A stretch of DNA of 64,000 bases from Apostichopus californicus (taxonomy: Eukaryota; Echinodermata; Holothuroidea; Aspidochirotida; Stichopodidae). Numbering within the stretch: position 1 is the first letter of the stretch; every line of letters begins with the position of its first letter. Below are positions 35,801 through 45,900 of this stretch, piece by piece. Below the pieces are notes generated by a model. The model saw only the letters and a program-made list of their open reading frames with translations, ran no database searches and had not been told where the DNA came from. Location: contig JAIPMN010000506.1 in assembly GCA_020650975.1 (NCBI GenBank), positions 1 to 64,000 on the forward strand, given 5' to 3'. The position numbers and the translations under genes were made by a program.

Positions 35801-37304
35801 AAAGTAGGAACGCTGCAAACTTATTGGCTAAGAACCCAAGTCCATCTCATCCTTCAATGTAAATTAAAAAACTTTCAAGAGACTTTTAATCAAGAACTAT
35901 ATTCATTTTGTATTCATCAAAACTAAGGACTGATATTTAGGAATGATTTAAAAATTCATACTCTAGGGCAATATATGAAATACTGCACAAAGAACAACCA
36001 GTTTTACTTTGTGAGTTTAACTATTATTGTTGGCTATTTACACTGAGAGAGGTGTTCAAAACCATGTTGATGTTCCCACCACTTTTCTGCTTCCAACTTT
36101 AATGGAAATGTTTTACCCTATGAACAAACATTCTCCAACTAACAGTCGACTCAAAATGATTTCATGCACAGTGATAGCTTCCACACTCCTTTGCATTCAA
36201 GCAAACTTGGAAAACATTCCATTGACAAATCACTCGAAGAACAATACACTCCTTGCTATAACTGGGTGGAGAAAGAACAAAAACCTTGGCCAGCTTTAAG
36301 GCCAGTTGGACTAATTTATAATTCAAATGATCTTGCAGTGATAACGCTTACCACATCTACCCTGGTTCCGTTTTCATCATATTCCCCTCGTTGGTACACA
36401 TCAAAGAGATTCTTTGAACCCGTTCTATTTTCAGTTTCCATGAATTCATCTTGGAAGAAGCCTTCACTTAGACGAAGACTGTCCTTAACATTGGAACATG
36501 TCCCTGTATCATTGGAGGACAGATATCCTGTGGTTTCATTCACTGGACTTGTGCCAAAGAATTCAAAAGGCTGAAAATCTATAATCCACAGCTCATCTTC
36601 ACCTGAGAAACAAGGAAATATGTAGGACAAGTACCAATTAAGACTTAAAAAAAATTTAAAAAGTAAAGTTACTATCTATGTAGTTTAAATTTCTTTCAAT
36701 GGCAAAAATGTCAAGAATTAATTTTGATCTGTGAACCTACTGTAACCACCATAATTTGAGGTATTGTGCTGTTTTGAAGTGCCATAAAACCATCAAGGTA
36801 CCTGACACTTAATGGAACGTCACTGAAGATTCACTTTCTTCAAGTGGTTATACACCATGTTTTTTGTTTTTCACAGTGAATTCCTGCCGGGGAGGGGATA
36901 AGGAAATGGGAGGTTGTAGGGAGGGTGAGGCTGATGCTGTACGGTTTTAAGTACAGTACATGTACAGTTCGCTTAAGTTATTAATGGTTTTTGATCTCCA
37001 AAGGAAACTTTTAGTCTGTTCCTGATGATTCCTAAATATCCTGCTTAGGCTTTAACTGTATATGCCACTGCCAACCTTCATGATCTTCCACTGTGACTTC
37101 AAACTTCACAACACCATCAACAATGTTGAATGTTGTAACTTCTGCTTGACCCATATTTTCAAACAGACTGTCGGTTGTTTCATCTTCAATAATTTCACCA
37201 AATAAGCCGGACACGGGCACTATTTGAGTAGAGAGACAAAGAGCTAACAGTAACAGTAAGACAATAGTGACCCATCGAGTGCTAATAATATTCCAAAAGT
37301 CCAT
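17336..37304 (-). CDS. Large secreted mosaic protein with TSP1 and C-type-lectin-like domains
   Basis: Nineteen exons join in frame: 37076-37304, 36352-36602, 35042-35218, 34267-34509, 33234-33426, 31703-31800, 30601-30783, 30123-30234, 27826-27888, 25341-26750, 24082-24234, 21585-21633, 21343-21404, 20725-20891, 20078-20244, 19349-19587, 18738-18890, 17890-18011 and 17336-17572. They give about 1,435 residues. A signal peptide or anchor (WVTIVLLLLLALCLSTQIVPVSG) comes first, then unrecognised modules with many N-glycosylation sites, a TSP1 repeat near residues 932-980, a C-type-lectin-like domain at 987-1074 and an unrecognised C-terminal module. No second membrane segment is seen, so secretion is likely. 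Least certain points: the donor of the third exon (35042 or 34989), the 27826 donor, the 19349 donor, and whether the TAG at 17336 is the true end. Confidence 0.75.
17920..17955 (-). other. Two candidate furin-type cleavage motifs
   Basis: The exon at 17890-18011 encodes RGKRQLQPRTKRN (about residues 1336-1348), with two R-x-K-R motifs eight residues apart. R-x-K/R-R is the consensus for furin-like proprotein convertases in the secretory pathway. Cleavage would release a C-terminal piece of about 90 residues. Processing is inferred from the motif alone. Confidence 0.45.
21030..21222 (-). mobile_element. tRNA-derived SINE with conserved central motif
   Basis: Read on the minus strand, the head has tRNA-like promoter boxes (ATCAAGTGGTTAAGGC and GGTTCGAGTCC), followed by TTGTGTCCTTGGGCAAGGCA and CTTTATCTC. 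The same layout occurs at 31803-32122. It lies in a mosaic-gene intron, in the gene's orientation. No long 3' tail is visible, so the copy may be truncated. Confidence 0.75.
21668..22108. repeat. Minisatellite, 20-30 bp GTACCATGTATGATGGA unit, first block
   Basis: About 18 copies of GTACCATGTATGATGGAGTACCATGTAAAA and shortened forms. It lies about 35 bases upstream (gene sense) of the 21585-21633 exon. A second block of the same unit is at 23369-23668. Open frames on both strands come from the repeat, not from coding. Confidence 0.9.
23369..23668. repeat. Same minisatellite, second block
   Basis: About 11 copies of the GTACCATGTATGATGGAGTACCATGTGAGA unit, more varied than the first block. 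The 1.26 kb between the blocks (22109-23368) contains no copies and no recognised gene. Confidence 0.9.
24506..24586. repeat. ATT microsatellite
   Basis: Imperfect (ATT)n with ACT and ATC variants, in the intron between the TSP1 exon and the first lectin exon. Confidence 0.9.
25341..26750 (-). other. 470-codon exon: unknown domain plus TSP1 repeat
   Basis: Most exons here are 50-240 bases, but this one is 1,410. Its first 410 or so residues form an unrecognised, mostly helical-looking region rich in Leu, Ser and acidic residues (NLVKAFILFQPL, TILPLVALFEPIVTVLPTLF), with few cysteines. The last 55 residues are a clear thrombospondin type-1 repeat: GWGNWLEWASCSTSC with the WxxWxxCSxSC pattern, then GGFQSRERQC and cysteines ending in NELRCG. 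TSP1 repeats bind glycosaminoglycans or proteins outside cells and are often C-mannosylated on the Trp residues. The acceptor at 26751-26752 is chosen by phase and by its pyrimidine-rich context. Confidence 0.8.
27015..27360 (+). mobile_element. 5'-truncated LINE 3' end
   Basis: The plus strand encodes LPHHLRNITSIDTFKKHLKT followed by YLFKIEYGH and a stop. This is the typical C-terminus of CR1/L2-like reverse transcriptase proteins (..IRNxxSxxxFKxxLKTxLF). It is followed by a 3' UTR with GCACTTTAATATATGG and TTATTATT. Only the last tens of codons remain. The copy lies in a mosaic-gene intron, antisense to the gene. Confidence 0.7.
27945..28640. repeat. Polypurine tract (GGAAGGGAAGGATAA), first block
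   Basis: About 700 bases of almost pure G/A with scattered T, built on AAGGAAGGG and GGGATCAGTAAGGAA units. The opposite, transcribed-sense strand is C/T-rich and stays open for about 300 codons of Pro/Leu/Ser, which is an artefact of composition. It starts about 57 bases upstream of the 27826-27888 exon in gene sense. Confidence 0.9.
28985..29735. repeat. Polypurine tract, second block
   Basis: About 750 bases of GGAAGGGGAGGGTAAGGAAGG-type sequence in the same intron, separated from the first block by about 340 bases of ordinary sequence. Units are more diverged than in the first block. Confidence 0.9.
30779..31085. repeat. Tandem repeat reaching into a splice acceptor
   Basis: About six copies of a 50-55 bp unit around ACCTGTATAAATGAGATAGT and GTGCTACATGAAAGCAAACT. 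The first copy on the left overlaps the 3' splice site and the first bases of the 30601-30783 exon (acceptor CAG then GTATCAG in gene sense). Other copies carry near-identical acceptor-like sequence. Confidence 0.85.
31803..32122 (-). mobile_element. tRNA-derived SINE abutting an exon
   Basis: On the minus strand the tRNA-like head is at the right: GTGGTCAATTGGCTAAGGCG (A box) and GGTTCAATTCC (B box), then GTTGTGTCCTTGGGCAAGAT and CTTTATCTC. The body ends in (ATT)n at 31803-31832. The tail runs directly into the acceptor ATTATCAG of the 31703-31800 exon. It belongs to the same family as 21030-21222 and appears full length. Confidence 0.8.
32225..32826. repeat. Tandem repeat, about 70 bp unit, split by a LINE
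   Basis: Four copies of GTGACTTAGTACC..ATCTTGAGTACGAATATTCTTAT..CAATCAAGTATG. Three lie at 32265-32475 and one at 32770-32826. The gap is filled by the LINE fragment at 32478-32770, which therefore inserted after the array formed. Confidence 0.8.
32478..32770 (-). mobile_element. 5'-truncated LINE, reverse transcriptase C-terminus
   Basis: The minus strand reads LTYKDLHGLAPEYMSSMISR, then TRSLRSSNQLLLHV, FGQRSFSNAAPTLWNSLPLH and FKNRLKT, the well-known C-terminal signature of CR1/L2-like LINE reverse transcriptases. It is followed by AGCGCTATATAAATTTGCAT and (ATT)n. Only the last 90 or so codons are present. The frame is still open, suggesting a fairly young insertion. Confidence 0.85.
33732..33741. 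other. Assembly gap (10 N)
   Basis: Ten undetermined bases follow a run of about 16 G, in the intron between exons 33234-33426 and 34267-34509. The fixed size suggests a placeholder, so the real length is unknown. Confidence 0.98.
35369..35416. repeat. Near-perfect 48 bp palindrome
   Basis: Two 23-base arms are exact reverse complements around a CC spacer at 35392-35393; the left core is TTAATGTAAAATTAGTACTT. It lies in the intron between exons 36352-36602 and 35042-35218, about 150 bases from the latter. Confidence 0.95.
35517..35872. repeat. Four-copy tandem repeat, 88-92 bp unit
   Basis: Four head-to-tail copies of TTTAAGCATGAACCTAAAGT..GCTGCAAACTTATTGGCTAAG..CCAAGTCCATCTTATCC..TCCATGTAAATTAAAAACTA, with a few percent divergence and a 4-5 base insertion in the third copy. 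Intronic. Confidence 0.9.
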
Positions 37305-37779
37305 ATTGTAGTCTGCATGGTTAGGCTCATTTGTCCTAACAATGAGTAAATGAACATGTATGCTGCACTTCGACGTAACCTGTCGTTTGCAATAAGCCAG
37401 CCCTCCCATAGTTAATTGAAAATACAGAAATGCCATCGCAATGCGAACAGAAGTATGATAATACAAAACGTTTTGTTCTCATCACCTTGTAAGCTATTCT
37501 CTGAAGGAATTAAATGAAGCTAACAATACATACCAGAGAAGCTTTTCACACAGTTCTAACACACACGGACGCTCTGAGACAACTCGGCATTCGGACCAAC
37601 AGAACTAGAACTGTGTTAAATCAAAGCCACCTTGGTTGAATTCTGTGCGAATTGCTGGAATGTACTCCATCAGTGATTGAGCGAAGCCATAACTTTTAGA
37701 ACCAATCACAATTTAGAATTCACTATTAGCATGTGTTGTTAAAGGAGCCATTATAGGAAGCAAGTCTGTGCGTACACCT

Positions 37780-38700
37780 GTTCCGACATCTCTATCAGTT
37801 CCGACAAAAATAAAAAATTAGGAGCATTTTCTTTTATCCAAAAATTTGTTTGTACCAAGAAAACTAGTTTTTTGACCCGAATATTTTTGTGACCCAATTT
37901 TTTTTGGGAGTCAATTTTTTTTCATGAAAAAAATTTGTACCCAAAGTTTGTTATGAACCAACCAGTGCTTGTGGCCGAAAATTGCTTGTGACCCGAAATT
38001 TGTTTGTACTCAAATTTTTGGGACCAAAATCGTTTTGGGCCAAATCTATTTTCGAATAAAATGTGTATAGATTTTTTTTTCACATTATTTGGGGGGGGGG
38101 AGGGGGAATGGCCTGCGAAAATGGGGGGGGATAGCCATGCCCCGCTCAACCTCGGGGCTCAGTCGGGGGAATTTGAAACGTCCACACTGCATGCGACGCG
38201 ATCTGTGTGACCAATGATTGCCCCTTGTTAAATTACATAACTATCGGGCGGGTAATCGTGAAAACTATAGATATCGCTTGAGCAATAAAAAAAGTCGCCT
38301 GCAACGTGGACACAAAACATCGCGGAGCACCAACAAAAAATCTATCGCGCTGCGCGCTGCTTGCAGTATTCTTTTTTGGTCCCAAAGTTTGGCCCAAAGA
38401 ATTTTTGTCCTAAAAAATTGGAGTACAAACAAATTTCGGGTCACAAGCAATTTTTTGGTCACAAGCACTGTTTGTGTCACAACAAATTTAGGGTCACATT
38501 TGGGGGGGGGGGATTTTGGTTCCAAAAATGTTGGTCCCAAAAAATGTTGGTCAAAAACAATTTGGTCACAAAAATATTGGGGTCTGAAAACTTGTTTTCT
38601 TGGTACAAACGATTTTTTGGATAAAAAAAATGTCCCGAATTATTTCTTTTTGTCGGAACATAGAGACGTCGGAACATAGAGACGTCGGAACATAGAGAAG
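37780..38700. mobile_element. Foldback DNA element with long inverted arms
   Basis: The left arm (about 37790-38060) and right arm (about 38360-38690) are reverse complements over roughly 270-330 bases with small gaps. Shared segments include TTTGTTTGTACCAAGAAAAC, CAGTGCTTGTG and TTGCTTGTGACCCGAAATTT. Arms are built from sub-repeats of TTTGTGACC. The outer ends carry repeats of TGTTCCGACGTCTCTA (three on the right, about two on the left). The central 300 bases are unique and GC-richer. No transposase frame is seen. It begins about 480 bases upstream of the mosaic-gene start codon. Confidence 0.8.
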
Positions 38701-39084
38701 TAACCGTAATGCTTCCACCTCTCATCCCAATACACCGGCACCCGTGCATGATTTCACACAACAATGATTCTGAATAAGTGATAATCTCAACAAAGTTTTG
38801 CTGTTTATGTGTAGAATTCCTCCTTCTGCAAATTAGAAAGTTCACTTCCGGCTACAAATCCCAAGACATGGTATTACCATAAGTAATTATTGGATGAATT
38901 GTAAGGCTTATTTTGATAGTTCGGGAACGGTAAGCCGGGCCTTACACTGATAACGCGAACCGAGCGTGAAATAGGAAACAATCTTCAAAAGCGGATATTT
39001 GATAATATATATATCTCTTTTATTAATTCTGAATAAAACTATAACAGGTATAAATATAAATACGGATAATTAAAATGCACAGAG

Positions 39085-39148
39085 CCCGAAGTCTACAGAC
39101 GTAAATATTAAATACGGAGCCTACTGTTCTACGTCTGTAGACTTCGGG
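39085..39148. repeat. 18-bp perfect hairpin
   Basis: CCCGAAGTCTACAGACGT at 39085-39102 and ACGTCTGTAGACTTCGGG at 39131-39148 are exact reverse complements with a 28-base AT-rich loop. It lies about 830 bases before the YARS1 start codon. It could be a MITE remnant or a structured element. Confidence 0.9.
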
Positions 39149-39979
39149 AGATAAACTTAAACTCCCAGATATGTCTTTAGGAGACACTTAAACCCTTCCA
39201 AAATCATTTGAAACAAAACATGAATACGCTCGCGTGATTCATAGCCCCCAAAGCGCGAGCCATGGGTGACGTCATAATAACCATATCAAACTAGAATACG
39301 CTTCACAATATCGTACTATTAAAGTACAAAATTGTAGTAGCAACGACTGTTTTCTCGAAAATTTTCTGTAAGCCATGCATTTCGCGTCCACTGGGTTTGC
39401 GAGGCTTTAATATACCCACGAAGTCTGAACTGTGATATCCGGTTGAGGCAAATGTCTGTGCTGTCATTCACTGTCATTCATTTTAGTCAACGCAATTGTT
39501 TAGTGTGTACAACATATTGTCATTCGTTTTAGTAACACCCGTAATTAAGTAGAGTAGGAACATACAATTATGCTTTATTAATAGTAGTCACAGATTTTAG
39601 ATTGGGACAAAAGCAACAACTTATGGGAACTGGCAAATCATATATACCCACTGCCAAAAATCTGTTTGCATAACTCAGTGGCATTCAGGAATCCCTTATC
39701 TCTGGTTGTGTAAAAAATAATGTTTTTATATTTGGTTTAACCTTGCATTTGGATACAAGGTAGGTAGATAACCAATGTTTCCAATTCCAGCATTGTTCCA
39801 AATTTTGTATGAAATTGAATGAATTTATTGTGACAACTATAGCATGAAATAGACTTTAGATGGTCCAGTGAATTGTGCTGATTTATACCATGATTTATAC
39901 CAAGTTCTATATCTATTGCCAAGACCCTAATGTTTGTAACCAAAATCTCTTTTCTCCACAGATGAAATATTAATTCACC

Positions 39980-42900
39980 ATGGCTGAATCAACATTGACT
40001 TCAGATGAGAAACTTAATCTAATAACAAGGAATCTCCAGGTACAGTATGAGTTTCAAATTAACAAATTCATCGCTTCAAATATACACAAAAGTGTTTGTA
40101 GCTCTACTGTAGCCTATAGGCAGGCCGACCTACTGTATAAGCTCAGCTATATGATCTTGTGATTCTTTTGTACTTGGGAACTCCACCGGCATAACTAATC
40201 TAAAGGGACAAAGATATTTATAATCAAGCTGTCTCAATTCATCCAATACATCTGTCCAGTGACACCTTTGATGTTCCTCAGTTTCCTACCTCCCCCCCCC
40301 CACCTGCACTTCCCGACCATCCTGATTCAATAGCAGGAATGGGAAGTTGACCTATAACTGATTCGTTTGCATTTTTGGACTTGAAAGGCTAGCAGAAAAA
40401 TGTCTGTGCATGATCTGTGAACTTACATTGTATTTCTCAAAACTGGTATCTATAGTGGATTTCATAATTTTTATGACCCTCTCATATCCTGTCTGGCTTT
40501 CTTTACTGACTCTTACTGAACCTTTACATTTGGTGTTGTTCACCAAATGGAACATTAAAGAACTTCCTGCAAGCCCAACCTTTTCAGGAGACATACTGTA
40601 TCTGCTGTAATTTGTACTTCAGCACCTTCCCCATTTCTAAGATTTTGGTCCAAGATACTCACAAGTTTCAACCTTCTGAAGTTGAAGAACTAGTAATACC
40701 TGCTAGTTTGGAGTATACAAGCTTCAAGTAATTTTTATCTTTAAATGGAAATGGGGGGGAGGGGGTTCATATCAAAAGAAAAGCAAACAACACATGGCTA
40801 AAATAGGTATAAAGTATGAAATGTTTTGCAAACATTGTCATAGCACCGACAGATATACATTATTCCTCTTTTAAATTTTTGAAGTATAACGAAATTGGAG
40901 TAAAACAGCAGATGCTGGTTCAGACACAGTTTGAACAATGTGCATAGTTCTACAGTAGCTCTGTATTCTGCATGTCAAGTCCCAGACTATTCTGTGTCTG
41001 TAAAAAAACTATTACATCTTTACTAATCAATCAATCAGACAATCGGGAACTTTAAAACCCTGCCTAGATTGGATTTCTACTTGGATCTTCTATATATTGG
41101 TTTTGTACTCACATAAACTCAAATCACAGTTTAATAATCAATCTTTTCCATGCATTTTTTATAGGAGGTTCTTGGTGAAGATAAACTGAAGGAATTACTC
41201 AAACTGGGCAAAGAAATATCCATATACTGGGGTACAGCTACCACAGGTAAACCCCATGTGGCCTACTTTGTACCCATGAGTAAACTGGCTGACTTTTTGA
41301 AAGCCGGATGTAAGGTGAGTCAATATTCACAATGTGTACATGACATTGACTTGGGCTTGTATGACTCCAAGTCTGTGACAAAATATTTTTGGATGTATTT
41401 TGTGCTTGGTTGTTATTTTGCTTGGAACTAACCCACCTTTATCATATTCATGTGTTAAAGTATCCCTCAGTCTAACTGAGGGATCTCCATGGTTACAATC
41501 ATTTAGCTTTCCATAATTATCAGAATTCTCAGAAATATTTTTAGAAATCATGATAACAGCTGCATAAAAATCCATCAGAGATTGACCATTTTAAGTCTTT
41601 TCTCAATTCTAGTGTTATTTATGAATAAACAATTAGCTTATTATGCTAATTGATGATTTAGAGGGAGTGACTGCCTAATTTTCTGTTATATAATGTTCCT
41701 TTTGTATTTATAACCTTTGTTTCAAGGACACTGAACAAAGGCTTGTGGCCTAAGGTGATTTTTTTGAAATATTTTATTTTCTTCTTTGAAAAGAGGGACA
41801 TCACATATTCAAAAGGTATAAATGTTGGCTTGTTATTAGGGGCTAACTTGTTAATTGCTAAAGTAAGGAATGTTGATGAGCGCAACACTCCACATCATAG
41901 TTTGCACATATTTAGTGAGTTTTCCAGATTTATCAAACTTCAAATAAGTATATTTTGGAAAAAACTTTTCCAAAATTGTTAGAGCATTTTGAATGAGATT
42001 ATCACACACAACAAATGTACTGAATATGGGGCAAATTGGCTATGTGTCTGAGTAGTACTTTAAATATTAAATCCATTATGTGATCTAGTGTACAATACTG
42101 TAAATTTAATAGTTATGTACCTGGGCTTTGTGTGCAGACATTTGAAAACATTCTATGTCAGTCTAATTTCATTGTTCCAGTCGTGGTTTTGTCGAATAAG
42201 AGTTGTTTATTGTTTTCAGTTTCCTAAGCTTTCATATTACTGCCCTGTGTTGTGTTACCAATTTGAAGCAGAGTCAACACATACAACAGTTTAAAGTGCA
42301 TATATTTCAGTGACCATGGGTAATTGGGTAAAAAAATTGGCATTAAAGTTTTGCATAACCCATTCAAAACCATGCTGACATTTATCGAGAAAAAAAATAT
42401 AAAATTGCAAAGTTTCAAGGTAGAGTGAGTGAGTAATGTCGTTGTGACAGATTGAGGTAAAAAGGTGTATTTGTTTGTTTTAAAAAGTAAAAATGACCTT
42501 CCATTGGAGAAAATGTCATTTTTCAAGAACAAGTTGGATTTTGAGTACTCAAGCCATGATGAAGACATGTTGTTTATTTAAAGCAGCATTTTGCGTGGTT
42601 TTCTATGATATTTCTCAACCTCACTGACTCCACTATGCCATGACGACATACATAACTAGCTTATCTATTTAAATTTTACTTCAAATGATGGCATAAAAGT
42701 CGAAAAATTTGCAACTTTCAACTTTGTTTTTCTCCAAGATATTTTCCGTTGGGATCCCAATTAACCTCGCCCATAATATGAATATTTAAACACTAGGAAC
42801 GTCATTGACCAATACGTTATATAACACCAAGCTTGATTTGTGTACAGTCTATATGGCAGTTGTACCAGGGAGTTCCATAACAACTCCCTGGTTGTACCAA

Positions 42901-45900
42901 CGCAAAGTCTTGAATCTATTTTTAGCAACGGCTCATAACTAAACCTGCATCTCTGATTGGTTGAATTCAAACTAGTGCTCATGAATAAACATATACTATT
43001 CACTGATTGGTGCAATTCAAACTAGTGGATTTGGAGAAATGAAAACTTTGTCGGAGACATTTGTACTCGTTATCGACAGAAATCGTTAATTACTCGCCAA
43101 TTAACGCTCTTGCTTGGTGAAACTTGGATGGTATCTTAGTTTGCTGTTTCATGATTGATACATGTAAAAAAATCGATGCACATGTCAAAAAGGTGGAAAA
43201 AAGCGACCCAACGCAAAATGCTGCTTTAATTAACAATTAATATAAATCTACTCTCTACACTAATCTGGTCCTTTTGTGGCTTGGTTACAGGTTACTATTC
43301 TTCTTGCTGATCTCCATGGTTACCTGGACAACATGAAGGCCCCTTGGGATCTCCTTGCCTATAGAACACAGTATTATGAGGCTATCATAAAAGCCATGCT
43401 AAAGGCCATTAAAGTACCTATAGACAAGCTCTCCTTTGTAAGAGGCACAGACTATCAGCTGAGCAGGTTAGTAGATATGTTTCTTTCAGTAGCCTGGATC
43501 AATGGCACAGCCACGAAAATGGGTGGAAGAAGGCTCAAGATGTTTTAAGCTGTTGTTGGAAATGACAACTTAAATCCGTCTTTTACAAGTTTTTCAGTAC
43601 CATTTGATATTAAAATTCCATCACAAAGAAGATTATAAGCTGGACTAGCTAAGTTTCATTTTCAAACACAGAAGGAAAAGTTTTAAACAAATGTTGAAAT
43701 TTTTAAAGTTACCAATGTGATTATTAACGTAAAATGTTAGTGTCTAGGTGATGAAATACTCAGACTCCAAAATGAAATCATGAATTAAAGTTGCTCCTTA
43801 AACTTCTTTAGTTGGTGGCAATATCATTGTCTAATATTTAGATTGATCAATTGCAAGCTCAGTTTGAATAATACTTTGTGAGTTTGGTGAAACTGCCAAA
43901 CCAAACACAAGCTACTTCAACACCACACACAGGACTTTGGAAATGTGTTCACAATTGTGGAAATTTGCCAAAATTATGGAGGTCAAGACAGTATGAGATG
44001 ACACTGTAGCGAGATGCTGCTGTTGAAAATGTTTGCATTACTAGATTTATAGGCTCCTATTATGCCTGTCCCTCCGATTTGATCTCAAATCAAAGCATGT
44101 GGGGGAAAATTGCCTTTGTATTGTGTGTTATGATATGCATATTATGTAAAGAACCAGAGTCATGTCACTTTTGTGAGTGATATATTTGTCAAAGTTTGCC
44201 CTCAGATGGTACAGTAACTTTGATTTATATTGGATAAGATCTGAATTGCATCAAACTGTGGCCGTGAAATAAGGGGCACAGTTTGGTGTTACAGACGAAA
44301 TTAGCGCCTTTCGCAACACAAGAGGAAAGCAGCAATTTCTGTGTCAGGACCCAGAGGTGCATCAGTTCAGCTCCCACCCATATGCTGATAGGCCAGTCCA
44401 TGTCCGGTTTTAGTAATTTAACATATGAGGCAATTTGTTTGTCTTTTTCTGTTCCTTTTTACTGTTCTGTTGATGTGACATTTGTCTTCTTCTTCTTCTT
44501 CTTCTTCTTCACAGAGAATACACATTAGATGTTTACAGATTGACCTCACTGGTCACAGAGGTAAGTTCACTTGTGAAATAAAGGATTGCATGCTAAAAGT
44601 ATTCAGATGTTATGAAAAGGGCAACTCTTGCAAAACTCAATATGTCACATATGAAGACATCTACCCACAATACAAGTTACACTAAGGTAAGTTTTAGTAT
44701 TTTAGGAACTCACTTTAAACATCGAAATACCGGCAATTTGAAATGTCTTTACAAAACAGGGATGTGGAGAACATTAAGGCAGCTACTCTGAAGCAGAAGC
44801 ATTGGTGATCTTATTTTACACGCACACCCAACACATGTAGTAATCACACTTTCAACCGTTTGTGTCAGCCACCATACAAAGAATGTTTCATTTACATTCT
44901 TTGTGTGAAAATTGCTAACTTAATGCTATTCTTGAAAGAGAGGCTTTTCCATAAAAACATTTAAAACATACAAAAATGTTTTATTAAGAGAAGTTGAATT
45001 ACATGATTGATCAATGACAGTGTGTTTGACTGTTTTTCAAATTTGTTCTATCTTTGTCAGCATGATGCCAAGAAAGCTGGTGCAGAAGTGGTGAAGCAGG
45101 TGGAAAGCCCTCTGCTAAGTGGACTTCTCTACCCAGGTCTTCAGGCTTTGGACGAGGAGTATCTGAAAGTCAACTGTCAGTTTGGAGGGGTAGATCAGAG
45201 GAAAATATTTACGTTTGCCGAGAAGGTTTGTTAATCTAGGTGTATTACCTTCAGAGTTAATTATTGAATTATCTTTGAGGATTGTGGCTGTTCCAGTAGA
45301 TTCTGAACATACTTATAGATGGAGTTGTTAGCTGATACCAACATTGGTCATATGGTATCTTAGTCTTCCTGCAGATATATCATGCCGATGAACAGGTATT
45401 GAATCAGTAACTGTCCATAAAGAAAACTCAGGAAATATATATATGTTTATGATTGCAAAATGTTCTTTGACTTTTTTGAGTTTTGATTGGTCATTGAAGC
45501 AGAGATTGCTATACTTTGAATGCATTGTGTAGTGGGGTCAAATTGCATTATATTTTTGCTCTGAAATACCAAAGACAGTATTTTACACTGAGTTTTCCCT
45601 CACTTCATGTTTAAATGGCATTTTTCAAACATTTCTGTGAAAAGTTGATCTCTGTTTAGAGAATGTGAAACAAGCACATTCATTGGTTATATTTAGTTAT
45701 GAAACATTAGAAGCAAAGGATTTATACACCAACTACATAACCTATATATATATATATATAGCAATAGTTACCAGTTTCTATTGGCATTGCTAGTCTAGCA
45801 TTATATCATATATGTAAATTTTCAGTAGGGACATTAACTGTTGTAAGTTATTGTGAACTATTATGTGTCAATAATTTCAAACCTGCACGAAAGTGTTTCT

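Larger units (their letters stand above)
27826..37304 (-). other. N-terminal glycosylated modules of the mosaic protein (nine exons)
   Basis: These exons encode about residues 1-516. After the signal peptide come short beta-strand-like segments (WQYVIHTTDITYTTVMYA, KMIVTVGRVIVEFDFAIVE, KWEFEFILELNMTLL, VSADVTLQTVVDVV, LEVNISPAFL) divided by cysteines (ECL, PGCSYQKVGYC, FYCEDL, GGCTPHG, MVCIG, QGCLG). The alternation suggests repeated beta-sandwich or ZP-like extracellular modules, but I do not recognise the family. Many NxS/T sites (NET, NDT, NRT, NGT, NTS, NMT, NVS, NVT, NIS) support a secretory route. Module limits cannot be set without structure prediction. Confidence 0.65.
37305..39979. 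other. Divergent intergenic region between the mosaic gene and YARS1
   Basis: The two genes start in opposite directions 2.7 kb apart. The region contains a foldback element (37780-38700) and a hairpin (39085-39148). Promoters should lie near each end. GC- and CpG-richer patches occur around 38150-38360 and 39220-39280. No further coding exon is recognised. Confidence 0.55.
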
